NCBI GenBank assembly: GCA_934630975.1
Contig: CAKTXH010000057.1
Coordinates: 1-14,553 of the forward strand
Direction: 5' to 3'
Origin: an uncultured Clostridia bacterium
GTDB lineage: Bacteria; Bacillota; Clostridia; Christensenellales; Aristaeellaceae
Length of the DNA: 14,553 bases
The position numbers were made by a program, and so were the translations under genes. Position 1 is the first letter of the stretch. The number at the start of each line of letters is the position of its first letter. The notes under the pieces are model-generated. The model was not told the origin of the DNA, did not search any database, and worked only from the letters and a program-made list of their open reading frames with translations. This document shows positions 1 through 7,702 of the stretch, in pieces.

Positions 1-219
1 TACATCAGCGCGACGCGGATGGAAAACACATGGGACGGCACGACCCACGACTACACCCGGAAGCGTCACGTGGTGTATGCCGAGGTCATGCTACCCAAAC
101 ACGCGCCGCCGGAATACGCCGACCGCAACGTATTGTGGGAAGAATTTTGTCAAGGAATATTTTTGCCGTTGTGCCCCATCTCTTTGCATAACCTTCATCT
201 GGCACTTGTACCCAAATAG
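1..219 (+). pseudogene. MobA/MobL relaxase fragment, truncated both by the window edge and by a breakpoint
   Basis: The reading frame is open from base 1 and begins YISATRMENTWDG, then EVMLPKHAPPEYADRNVLW. This matches the N-terminal relaxase domain of the MobA/MobL family and lines up with WVEVMLPSNAPKAYADPQTLW in the intact relaxase at 12344-13987. The first Tyr sits where the catalytic Tyr of that family lies (CAYYSG in the other copy). Similarity ends around position 146, just after LWEE. The remaining residues to the stop at 219 look unrelated, and the His-rich metal motif and C-terminal region are absent. The two relaxases are clearly different sequences and point toward each other across the cassette. 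I infer a gene cut by a rearrangement or by arrival of the cassette; an assembly join is also possible. Family assignment is fairly sure; the cause of truncation is not. Confidence 0.72.
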
Positions 220-233
220 AAAATAATATAAAA

Positions 234-279
234 TTTGGCCGCATCCACGTGACCATAAAGTCTTACGGATGCGGCCAAA
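234..279 (-). terminator. Rho-independent terminator of the TRAP operon
   Basis: A perfect 13-bp inverted repeat (234-246 with 267-279; arms TTTGGCCGCATCC and its complement) encloses a 20-base loop. Read on the minus strand it is followed by AAATTTTATATT, and it lies about 40 bases past the dctM stop. It closes the dctPQM transcript. Confidence 0.8.
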
Positions 280-319
280 GTGCAGGCAGAATTCAACCTG
301 CCCGATTGAATTGTTAGAA

Positions 320-1618
320 TTAGATCGCGCTTGCGCCGGTCAACCAGATCAGTCCCATCGAAATCGGTTCGATATAGGTGATCAGCAGCAGCGCAATCAT
401 CAGCACGATGATATACGGGACACACGCCTTGGAAATCTGCTCGAAGCTGAGCCGCTTGCTCATGCCGCAGGCGACATACAGGCAGTTGCCGACAGGCGGC
501 GTGATCATGCCGATGCCGAGGTTCACGATCATGACGATGCCCATCAGGTACGGGTTGACGCCAACGCTGGTCATAATCGGCAGCAGGATCGGGGTGAACA
601 GCGCGATGGCGGAAACCGCGTTGAGGAACATGCCCGCAATCAGCAGCAGGATGTTGAACATCATCAGCAGGATGTACTTGTTGGTGGTCACGCTCAGCAG
701 CGCTTCGGAGAGAATCTGCGGGATGTGGCCGCGGGTCAGCACGACGCTGAAGGTCTGCACACTGCCCAGAATGAGCATGATCGTGCCCGCACCGACGGCG
801 GTGTTGACCAGAATCTTCGGCAGGTTCTTCCACTCGAGGGTCTTATAGATATAGCGGCCGCAGATCAGGCCGTACACGGACGCAATCGCGCCGCTCTCGG
901 TCGGGGTGAAGATACCGCTGTAAATGCCGCCCAGGATGATGACCGGCATGACCAGCGCCCAGATGCTCTGGAGGAACACGGTCGCGGCTTCCTTCGCGGT
1001 CACCTTCTGGCCGTTCGTCTTGATGTTGGGGTTCTTCTTGACGTAGATGTGGGCGTAGATGAGCATGAAAATGGCCATCAGGATGCCCGGGCCGAAGCCG
1101 GTCAGGAACAGCGTGCCGACGGAAACCTCCGCCAGAACGGCGTAAGAAACCATGCCGACGCTCGGCGGGATGATCTGGCCCAGCGTGCCGGCCGCAGCGG
1201 CGGTGGCAAGACTGAAATCCTCGTCATAGCCGTTCTTCTGCATCTCCGGCGCCATGATGCCGCCGATGGCGGCGGTCGTCGCCGGGGAAGAGCCGGAAAT
1301 CGCCGCGAAGAACGCGCTGGCGAGAATCGTCACATAAGCGAGCGCGCCCTTGGATTTGCGGCAGAACAGGTTGATGAAATCGACGAGCTTTTTGCTCAGG
1401 CCGCCGTCGCACATCAGGTTGCCGCAGAGGATGAACAGCGGAATCGCCATCAGCTGATAGGAGGTCATGCCGGCGAACATCGTCTGGCCGACGACCACCA
1501 TGTTGACGCGCATACCGCTCATCACGATGGTGATGACGGCCGCAAGGCCGAGGCTGGCCGCAATCGGCGTACCGATCAGCAGCAGCACAACAAAGGAACC
1601 GAACAACCAACCGACCAT
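320..1618 (-). CDS. dctM: TRAP transporter large permease subunit, DctM family
   Basis: This is the large membrane subunit of a tripartite ATP-independent periplasmic (TRAP) transporter, which drives uptake of an organic acid with a Na+ gradient. The 432-residue protein has the usual family length and is almost wholly hydrophobic segments. Family signatures are visible: SGSSPATTAAIGGIMAPEM at about 108-126, IIPPSVG at 149-155, GIFTPTESGAIASVYG at 235-250 and NLGIGMITPPVGN at 366-378. These helical-hairpin regions form the Na+ and substrate site in studied TRAP permeases. The ATG directly abuts the TAA of dctQ, and its Shine-Dalgarno GAGGAGG lies inside the last dctQ codons, so the two are translationally coupled. 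A strong hairpin terminator follows the stop. The substrate cannot be read from this subunit; the neighbouring dehydratase-like gene suggests a sugar acid. Confidence 0.95.
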   Translation of the reverse strand: MVGWLFGSFVVLLLIGTPIAASLGLAAVITIVMSGMRVNMVVVGQTMFAGMTSYQLMAIPLFILCGNLMCDGGLSKKLVDFINLFCRKSKGALAYVTILASAFFAAISGSSPATTAAIGGIMAPEMQKNGYDEDFSLATAAAAGTLGQIIPPSVGMVSYAVLAEVSVGTLFLTGFGPGILMAIFMLIYAHIYVKKNPNIKTNGQKVTAKEAATVFLQSIWALVMPVIILGGIYSGIFTPTESGAIASVYGLICGRYIYKTLEWKNLPKILVNTAVGAGTIMLILGSVQTFSVVLTRGHIPQILSEALLSVTTNKYILLMMFNILLLIAGMFLNAVSAIALFTPILLPIMTSVGVNPYLMGIVMIVNLGIGMITPPVGNCLYVACGMSKRLSFEQISKACVPYIIVLMIALLLITYIEPISMGLIWLTGASAI

Positions 1619-2146
1619 TTATTCAACCTCCTCTGCGATCTGCTCCGCCGTCTTGGGCGCAGCAGACTGAACGGGCTTCTTCTGGAACAGGCTCTGAATG
1701 GCGACATAGACGAAATACACGGCGAGCAGACCCAGACCGACCATCATGACGATATAGATCATGCCCATCGACCATTTGAGCACCGGGGTCGTCTGCGGCA
1801 TCAGCTTGGGCAGCTGAACGGCGCAGTAATAATCCACAAAGAAGTAGAAGAACGCGGCCGCGCCGTAGGCCACGAAGCGCAGCACGCGCTGCACCGGCCA
1901 CGGGAACTGCTTCTGCACCAGCTCAACGCCGATGAGCTTGCCGCGGCGGGCGGCCACATAGCTGGCGAACGTCGTAGACCAGAGGAAGAAATACTGGCTC
2001 ATCTCGGTCGTCCAGTTGATAGAGAACTGGAAGATTCGGGCGACGACCTGCAAAAACACGCAGGCCAGCATGCCGCCCACGCAGAGAGCGGAAAGCACAA
2101 AGGCGATTTTATCCAGAACCTTAAAGCATTTTTCGATGGCTTTCAT
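1619..2146 (-). CDS. dctQ: TRAP transporter small permease subunit, DctQ family
   Basis: A 175-residue protein with four predicted membrane helices (about 12-34, 47-65, 88-110 and 126-150), the size and layout of DctQ subunits. The segment INWTTEMSQYFFLWSTTFASYVAARRG at about 43-69 is typical of the family, with the Trp/Glu and Arg-Arg positions expected. DctQ pairs with DctM in the membrane and helps dock the substrate-loaded binding protein. The chosen ATG is preceded by AGGAGG (2159-2164) at a rather long 12-base spacing. No better in-frame start is visible. The gene begins 80 bases after dctP with a hairpin in the gap, and its stop touches the dctM start. The C-terminal tail (about 153-175) is polar and carries the dctM ribosome binding site in its codons. 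Confidence 0.92.
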   Translation of the reverse strand: MKAIEKCFKVLDKIAFVLSALCVGGMLACVFLQVVARIFQFSINWTTEMSQYFFLWSTTFASYVAARRGKLIGVELVQKQFPWPVQRVLRFVAYGAAAFFYFFVDYYCAVQLPKLMPQTTPVLKWSMGMIYIVMMVGLGLLAVYFVYVAIQSLFQKKPVQSAAPKTAEQIAEEVE

Positions 2147-2174
2147 CGCTTTGAGGCACCTCCTGATGTTGTTT

Positions 2175-2216
2175 TAAAAAAGAAGAAATCGAGCCGGGTT
2201 TTGCGCCCGGCCCGAT
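2175..2216 (-). terminator. Intercistronic hairpin with U-rich tail between dctP and dctQ (attenuator or 3'-end stabiliser)
   Basis: On the minus strand an 11-bp stem with one G-U pair (2206-2216 with 2188-2198, loop 2199-2205) is followed by TTTCTTCTTTTTT. It sits within 10 bases of the dctP stop and before the dctQ ribosome binding site. It has the form of an intrinsic terminator. Because dctQ and dctM have no other evident promoter, partial read-through is the likely design, giving more binding protein than permease, as is common in binding-protein-dependent operons. Confidence 0.7.
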
Positions 2217-2226
2217 GCAGTCATCG

Positions 2227-3222
2227 TTATTCGCTGACCTTCGCCTTGGCGGTCTCGAGCGCCTCGATGTAGGGCTTCAGATCGGTCGCCTTGTACTTGT
2301 CGTACACGCCGGCAACGGCCTCCTGGAACGGGGTCAGGTCGTCGATGTAGGTCACGACGATGTCCGCGCCGTCATCCAGGAACTGCTTGAGCTGATCCTC
2401 CTCGGTCTGCTGCGCGAGCTGACGCTGATAGACGGTCGCCTCGTCAAACGCCTTCATGAGGATTTCCTGCTCCTCTTCGGTGAGCATGTTCCACAGATCC
2501 AGGTTCATGCCGACCGGCTCGACGCTGAACACGTGGCGGGTCATGGAGAAGTAGCGGTTCACTTCGTAGTACTTGTTGTTGATGTAGTTATTCTGCGGGT
2601 TCTCCTGGCCGTCAACCGTGCCCATCTGGAGCGCGGTGAAGATTTCGGAGTTGGCCAGCGGAACCGGCTGCATGCCCAGCGCTTCCATCATATCGGCGAA
2701 AACCTGGCTCTCGGCGATACGGATGGTCAGACCCTTGAGGTCTTCAACCTTCTCGATCGGGCGCTTGCTGTTGGAAACGTTGCGCCAGCCGTTGTACCAG
2801 TAGCCCAGCAGCTTGATGCCGTTCTTCTCGCAGTCCTCGGCGAAGACCTTGCAATCCTCGCTGTCCATCATGGCGAAAGCCTGCTCGGCGGAATCGAAGA
2901 GGTACGGCATGTTCAGCGCGTCGAAGCTCTGCACGACGTTGCAGACGCTCATCGGGTTTTCAATAAAGATGTCGATGGTGCCCAGCGCGGTGCCCTCGAC
3001 GGACTTGGAACCGGCGGCCAGCTGGTTGGCCGGGTAGATATCCAGATTCATGGTGCCGTTCGAATACTCAACCAGCTTCTCGTTGAAGTACTCGGAGCCT
3101 TTCTGATAAGGATGGCTCGTGGAACCGCTGTGGTGAACGGTGAAGGTGTAGTCAGCCAGCGCGGAGGTACCGGCCAGCATCAGGGCGGCGCTCATGGCAA
3201 GAGCAAAGATTCCTTTTTTCAT
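2227..3222 (-). CDS. dctP: TRAP transporter substrate-binding protein, DctP family
   Basis: This is the extracytoplasmic solute receptor of the TRAP system, 331 residues from the start used here. An ATG 15 bases upstream (3237) is possible. The one at 3222 is preferred because GGAGG lies 8 bases before it and it gives a clean signal peptide: MKK, a hydrophobic core, then SALA before Asp24. The mature part opens YTFTVHHSGSTSHP as in DctP proteins. The central segment GLTIRIAES (about 164-172, including the conserved carboxylate-binding Arg168), NSEIFTALQMGTVDGQENP (about 191-209) and GYWYNGWRNVSN (140-151) are family hallmarks. Arg168 supports an organic or sugar acid ligand; which one is not evident. 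No lipobox Cys is present, so in a Gram-positive cell retention would depend on the permease or wall. It leads the dctPQM operon. Confidence 0.95.
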   Translation of the reverse strand: MKKGIFALAMSAALMLAGTSALADYTFTVHHSGSTSHPYQKGSEYFNEKLVEYSNGTMNLDIYPANQLAAGSKSVEGTALGTIDIFIENPMSVCNVVQSFDALNMPYLFDSAEQAFAMMDSEDCKVFAEDCEKNGIKLLGYWYNGWRNVSNSKRPIEKVEDLKGLTIRIAESQVFADMMEALGMQPVPLANSEIFTALQMGTVDGQENPQNNYINNKYYEVNRYFSMTRHVFSVEPVGMNLDLWNMLTEEEQEILMKAFDEATVYQRQLAQQTEEDQLKQFLDDGADIVVTYIDDLTPFQEAVAGVYDKYKATDLKPYIEALETAKAKVSE

Positions 3223-3290
3223 GGGTGTATCCTCCATTCTTTTTTCCTCGTGTCGGCGTTTGTCGTTCCCGCCGTTCGAAGTTTGATTGC

Positions 3291-3319
3291 ATTATAGCCG
3301 CCCGTAAAGGCCGCGTCAA
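3291..3319 (-). promoter_or_regulatory. Sigma-A promoter of dctPQM
   Basis: On the minus strand TTGACG (3319-3314) and a perfect TATAAT (3296-3291) are separated by 17 bases. Transcription would start near 3284, giving a leader of about 60 bases before dctP. The sequence upstream of the -35 box is AT-rich. No operator is identifiable with confidence. Confidence 0.85.
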
Positions 3320-3432
3320 GAATCGGAGGCACAGCAGTTTTCCCTGCGTATTTTTTCTATATATTCTTTGTATTTTCATGGCGGGCATCAATTTTTTTAT
3401 GGGGTTTTTCCCGATTTTTTACCGCAAGCATC

Positions 3433-3463
3433 AAAAAAACCGGCGGGCCTTTCGGCTCGTCGG
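3433..3463 (-). terminator. Terminator after the downstream AraC-family regulator
   Basis: On the minus strand CCGACGAGCC, loop GAAA, GGCCCGCCGG forms a ten-position stem with two A-C mismatches, followed directly by seven T residues. It lies 10 bases past the regulator's stop and separates it from the dctP promoter. Confidence 0.75.
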
Positions 3464-3472
3464 CAGGGGGAC

Positions 3473-5821
3473 TCATTCGTTTGTGTTTTCCGGCGTCTTG
3501 CGGAAAGAGCCGGGCGTCTGTCCGTAGTATTTTTTGAAAGCGCGCGTCATCGTCAGCACGTTGGTATAGCCCACGGCCTCGGCGATCTGGTTGAGCGAAA
3601 GCTCGGTGTTCTCAATTTCGGCGCGCGCTTCCTCGATGCGCATCTGGTGCAGCGTTTCCAGAAAGCCCTTGCCGAGGTTTTTCTGAAATTCGCGCGAAAG
3701 GGTGGACATGCTCATGCCGAATTCGGCGGAGAGCATGGAAAGCGACAGCGCCGGGTCGTGGAAATGCGTGATCATGTACTGATAGACGGCGGCGAACTGC
3801 TCGGTGTACTGGCTGATTTTTTTGTGGCTCTTGTTTTCCTCGAGCCGCTTATAGATGGCGTTCCAGCCTTCCAGCACGTATTCCTCGTTTTCGGACTGCA
3901 TCATTTTATCCAGTTCCGCGTCCATCTGTTCCAGCAGCCGGGCGTTCACGTCGTTGGTCTCGGTAAGCATGCAGACCATCAGCGTCTGGAAGCTCTGGAG
4001 CTGCTGGGTGCGCATGCCGCCGCTGGGCTGGCGGAAGATTTCGTGAACGATCTCTTTGAACGCCTCGAACGCGCCGCTGTAATGCTCGATGTAGATTAAA
4101 TCGGCGATGCGCATGTTCTTTTTGAGCAGCTCACTGAAATTGACCTCGCCCGTCGGCTGATTTTCCCCGCCCTCCACGAGCGTCACCTTTTTCAGCGCCT
4201 CGCGATAGGCGCGGCTGAACGTGGAGCGGTCGCTGTATACCTTGCTGAAACCGACCTGAAGCCGCATGCCCAGATTCGCGCCGATGCTCTTGGCGCTGGA
4301 TACGGCCTTATCGTGGAGCTGCTGCTCGTCCGTGTTTTCATCGACGGGAACAACAATCAGCAGCCGCGTGTGGCAGGTCAGGTATTCCGCGCCGCTGAGC
4401 AGCATGTTGCTGCGCATGGCCTCCTGCACGGAGAGGATGGTGATGTGGCGCTGATACGCCTGCTCCTGCTCGCTGCCCTCCTCGGCGTGCGTCCATCTGC
4501 CGTTATCCGGGTAAAGGACGATGAGCATGTAGCGCGCAAGGAGCTGCGGGATATGCAGCGTTTCGAGCTGCTGGTCGGAGAGATAGGTATTCTGATCCAG
4601 CGCCAACTTGCCCAGGTAGATGCGCTTGAGCTGGCTGCGCTGCTCCTCCACGTCCTCCTGACCGGCTTTGAGATCCTGATTGTATTGATGGATGGCGGTT
4701 TCGATCATGGCGAGCTGTTCCACCTCGGAAAGATTCTCGCCGCCGCCCTGCATCGTGCCGATTTCGTGCAGAATTTCCTCGATCGGGCGGTTGAAGTGCG
4801 TCAGCACATAGACGCAGATGAAGGAGACGAGCAGCAGCCACAGCACGTTGATGATGACGAACGGCATGAACAGCGTCGCGCTGACGACGCTGCCCGTGCC
4901 CGTCGGGCTTAAAATGGCGACGAGCGTATAGGCGGGCGACGCAGAACGATACCGCATCATCAAATAGGTGTTGCTTTCAAAAACCTCATTGCGATTGGTC
5001 AGCACATCCCACGTCCGGCCGACGAACGCCACTTTTTTCTGTTCATCCCGATAGCCGAGGCCACCGTTGGGCAGGTGCACGACCATCTGTTCCAGCTTAT
5101 AGGAGCGGTGCGCGCGGTCGGCAAACAGCGTTTCCATCAGCGATTTATCCGAAATGCCGATCAGCAGCGTCACGCCGTTTTCCAGATGCTCGACGATATA
5201 CAGCAGCTCGTGTTCTTCCTCGGTCGCGCCGGGGATGAAGACGAGGCTGCCGCTCTGCGCGGTCTGCCAGCGCACATCCGTGTTAAAAACGCGCTTGAGT
5301 TCCTTTTCGTTTCGGGCGAGGAAGAAGTATTCGCCGCCGCTGATCGTGCCGAAGGCGAAGCCGGAGTTGGGCGCGTAAAGGATGAGCTTGTCAAAATCCA
5401 CCGAGCTGGACAGCACAACGCCGATGCGGTTGTAAAATTCGCGCCCAACCGGGGAGTCGATGCTCTTCACATCGCGAATCCATTGAATACCCGCGTCGGC
5501 AATGTACGCCGGGAAGCAGGCGTCGATTTCCTCCTGACTGGCCGAAGCGAACCAATCCAGGCTATCCAGCGAGGCCATCAGATTGCGGACGAAGCCCTCC
5601 GTCCGCCCGAACAACTTGTTGAAATCCGCGGTATTCTGCTCCAGCATTTCATAGCTTTCGGATTGGTAGCGCCGCTCGTCCTTCTGCCCGCCCAGATAGA
5701 GCATCAGCATACTGGCGGCCATAATCAGGCTGACACAGAGGATGGCGATGGTCAGGTAGCGGTACTTTTTGCCCCTTAGCCCCTTCCAGATGTGTTTTGT
5801 CCGTTTCCGCGCATCGTTCAT
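3473..5821 (-). CDS. Membrane-bound AraC-family transcriptional regulator with extracytoplasmic sensor domain (TRAP-proximal copy)
   Basis: A 782-residue one-protein sensor-regulator. A basic N-terminus leads to a membrane helix at about 22-44, an extracytoplasmic region of about 265 residues (probably Cache-like), and a second helix at about 312-342. A short linker with RPIEEILHEI, a coiled-coil-prone stretch and a central cytoplasmic domain (YMLIVLYPDNGRW; compatible with the degenerate GGDEF-like fold of YesN-type regulators) follow. The C-terminus is an AraC DNA-binding domain at about 680-775 with both helix-turn-helices (LSMLSAEFGMSMSTLSREFQ; LNQIAEAVGYTNVLTMTRAFK) and the GQTPGSFRK end motif. 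The ATG has AAAGGAG 8 bases upstream. It is a clear paralogue of the regulator at 9362-11683, closest in the DNA-binding domain. Lying just upstream of dctPQM and co-oriented, it probably controls the transporter. Ligand unknown. Confidence 0.9.
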   Translation of the reverse strand: MNDARKRTKHIWKGLRGKKYRYLTIAILCVSLIMAASMLMLYLGGQKDERRYQSESYEMLEQNTADFNKLFGRTEGFVRNLMASLDSLDWFASASQEEIDACFPAYIADAGIQWIRDVKSIDSPVGREFYNRIGVVLSSSVDFDKLILYAPNSGFAFGTISGGEYFFLARNEKELKRVFNTDVRWQTAQSGSLVFIPGATEEEHELLYIVEHLENGVTLLIGISDKSLMETLFADRAHRSYKLEQMVVHLPNGGLGYRDEQKKVAFVGRTWDVLTNRNEVFESNTYLMMRYRSASPAYTLVAILSPTGTGSVVSATLFMPFVIINVLWLLLVSFICVYVLTHFNRPIEEILHEIGTMQGGGENLSEVEQLAMIETAIHQYNQDLKAGQEDVEEQRSQLKRIYLGKLALDQNTYLSDQQLETLHIPQLLARYMLIVLYPDNGRWTHAEEGSEQEQAYQRHITILSVQEAMRSNMLLSGAEYLTCHTRLLIVVPVDENTDEQQLHDKAVSSAKSIGANLGMRLQVGFSKVYSDRSTFSRAYREALKKVTLVEGGENQPTGEVNFSELLKKNMRIADLIYIEHYSGAFEAFKEIVHEIFRQPSGGMRTQQLQSFQTLMVCMLTETNDVNARLLEQMDAELDKMMQSENEEYVLEGWNAIYKRLEENKSHKKISQYTEQFAAVYQYMITHFHDPALSLSMLSAEFGMSMSTLSREFQKNLGKGFLETLHQMRIEEARAEIENTELSLNQIAEAVGYTNVLTMTRAFKKYYGQTPGSFRKTPENTNE

Positions 5822-5879
5822 CGCTGCCGCTCCTTTGCAAATGTCAAGATTTTTGAACTGACCGTTTCCACTTCTTTAC

Positions 5880-5888
5880 ATTATAGCA
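5880..5888 (-). promoter_or_regulatory. Extended -10 promoter of the TRAP-proximal regulator
   Basis: On the minus strand TGCTATAAT is a perfect -10 box preceded by a TGn extension. No good -35 hexamer is found at 16-18 bases, consistent with an extended -10 promoter. It lies 58 bases before the start codon. Confidence 0.7.
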
Positions 5889-5922
5889 CATTTGCCGGAA
5901 AAATCGAGTGCTTTTTCGCGGG

Positions 5923-5968
5923 CGCAAAAGAAGCCGCATCAGGCGGGTTGCTGTCGCCTGATGCGGCT
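5923..5968 (-). terminator. Terminator after the dehydratase-like gene
   Basis: A perfect 14-bp inverted repeat (5932-5945 with 5955-5968; arm AGCCGCATCAGGCG) with a 9-base loop lies 63 bases past the stop. On the minus strand it is followed by TCTTTTGCG, a short U tract. On the plus strand the following GTCTATTTTGTTTTA is also T-rich, but no plus-strand gene is present to use it. Confidence 0.7.
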
Positions 5969-5980
5969 GTCTATTTTGTT

Positions 5981-6010
5981 TTAGGGGGAATTAGGGGGAA
6001 ATTGGGGGCA
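5981..6010. repeat. Three helically phased G5/C5 tracts in the 3' UTR of the dehydratase-like gene
   Basis: Three 10-base units, TTAGGGGGAA, TTAGGGGGAA and ATTGGGGGCA, place G5 runs at 5984-5988, 5994-5998 and 6004-6008. In the minus-strand mRNA these are C5 runs spaced exactly 10 bases apart in a G-poor stretch between the stop codon and the terminator hairpin. That resembles a Rho-loading (rut-like) sequence. No function is proven. Confidence 0.6.
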
Positions 6011-6031
6011 TGAAATGGAGAGAGAAGCGGA

Positions 6032-7288
<1,257 letters not shown>

Positions 7289-7464
7289 TTGATTCTTCCT
7301 TTCTCACAAAATCAAATCAAAATGGGTCGTGCCCTGCCGCCATCCCTGAGAGCGGCAAAGCTTTGAATGTCTGCCAGACGAACGGTTTCGCCTGAGCGTT
7401 TTAAGCTGTCCTCCTTCCGATCATCCATCGGGCTGTCGGTTGTTTCGTCCGACGCCGTTTGCTT
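7289..7464 (-). other. Long structured 5' leader of the dehydratase-like gene
   Basis: About 176 bases separate the predicted transcription start from the upstream start codon. In RNA sense GUCGGACGAA (about 7457-7448) can pair over ten positions, two of them G-U, with UUCGUCUGGC about 60 bases downstream. GUCGG can alternatively pair with CCGAC only nine bases away. A CCGAU/AUCGG hairpin lies inside, and a UGCCGC/GCGGCA hairpin follows before the ribosome binding site. This mutually exclusive pairing is switch-like but matches no riboswitch class I can name. An open frame through the leader (MDDRKED...) has no ribosome binding site and is not called. Confidence 0.4.
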
Positions 7465-7470
7465 GACCGC

Positions 7471-7500
7471 AGTATACCTTGCACAAAACGAAGCTGTCAA
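7471..7500 (-). promoter_or_regulatory. Sigma-A promoter of the dehydratase-like gene
   Basis: On the minus strand a perfect TTGACA (7500-7495), an 18-base spacer and TATACT (7476-7471). The 170 bases further upstream, to the esterase terminator, hold no gene that I can support. Confidence 0.8.
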
Positions 7501-7674
7501 CATTGTGCCAAAATGCAGATTTTGCGATAGGTTTTGCGGCGCGCGGCGCGGATTGAGCGGAAGGAAAAAGCTGAAAATAAAAGGAAAAAACGGGGCGTGA
7601 AAAAAGTTGCAGTCGGGAGCAATCATTTTTTTCTCATGTTTTGTATGGATTACGATGGGTTTAGAAACCTGATG

Positions 7675-7700
7675 AAAAAAGCGAAACGGAATTTTCGGCT
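7675..7700 (-). terminator. Probable terminator after the esterase gene
   Basis: On the minus strand AGCCGAAA, a short loop and TTTCGCT form a 7-bp stem with one bulged C, followed by six T residues, starting 2 bases past the esterase stop. The stem is weak but position and T tract fit. Confidence 0.55.
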
Positions 7701-7702
7701 AT

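Noticed and set aside
269..2272. Long plus-strand open frame (667 codons) across the TRAP genes, and similar long plus-strand frames at 9545-10975 and 6059-7366
   Set aside because: They are mirror frames of strongly supported minus-strand genes; their translations are His/Arg/Gln/Asp-rich with no family motif and no ribosome binding site.
5857..5870. Possible catabolite-response (cre) site just downstream of the -10 box of the TRAP-proximal regulator (TGGAAACGGTCAGT on the minus strand)
   Set aside because: Position is right, but the 3' half lacks the conserved CA end, and no similar site is found at the other promoters.
7312..7428. Upstream open reading frame (MDDRKED...) in the dehydratase leader
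   Set aside because: No Shine-Dalgarno before its ATG; the residues show no recognisable pattern and the region is better explained as structured leader RNA.
7370..7464. Glycine-riboswitch resemblance in the dehydratase leader (GCTCAGGCGAAACC and CGGAAGGAGGACAGC)
   Set aside because: The strings are suggestive, but the partner strand for the conserved stem ending in CUCAGG is missing and the rest of the aptamer cannot be drawn.
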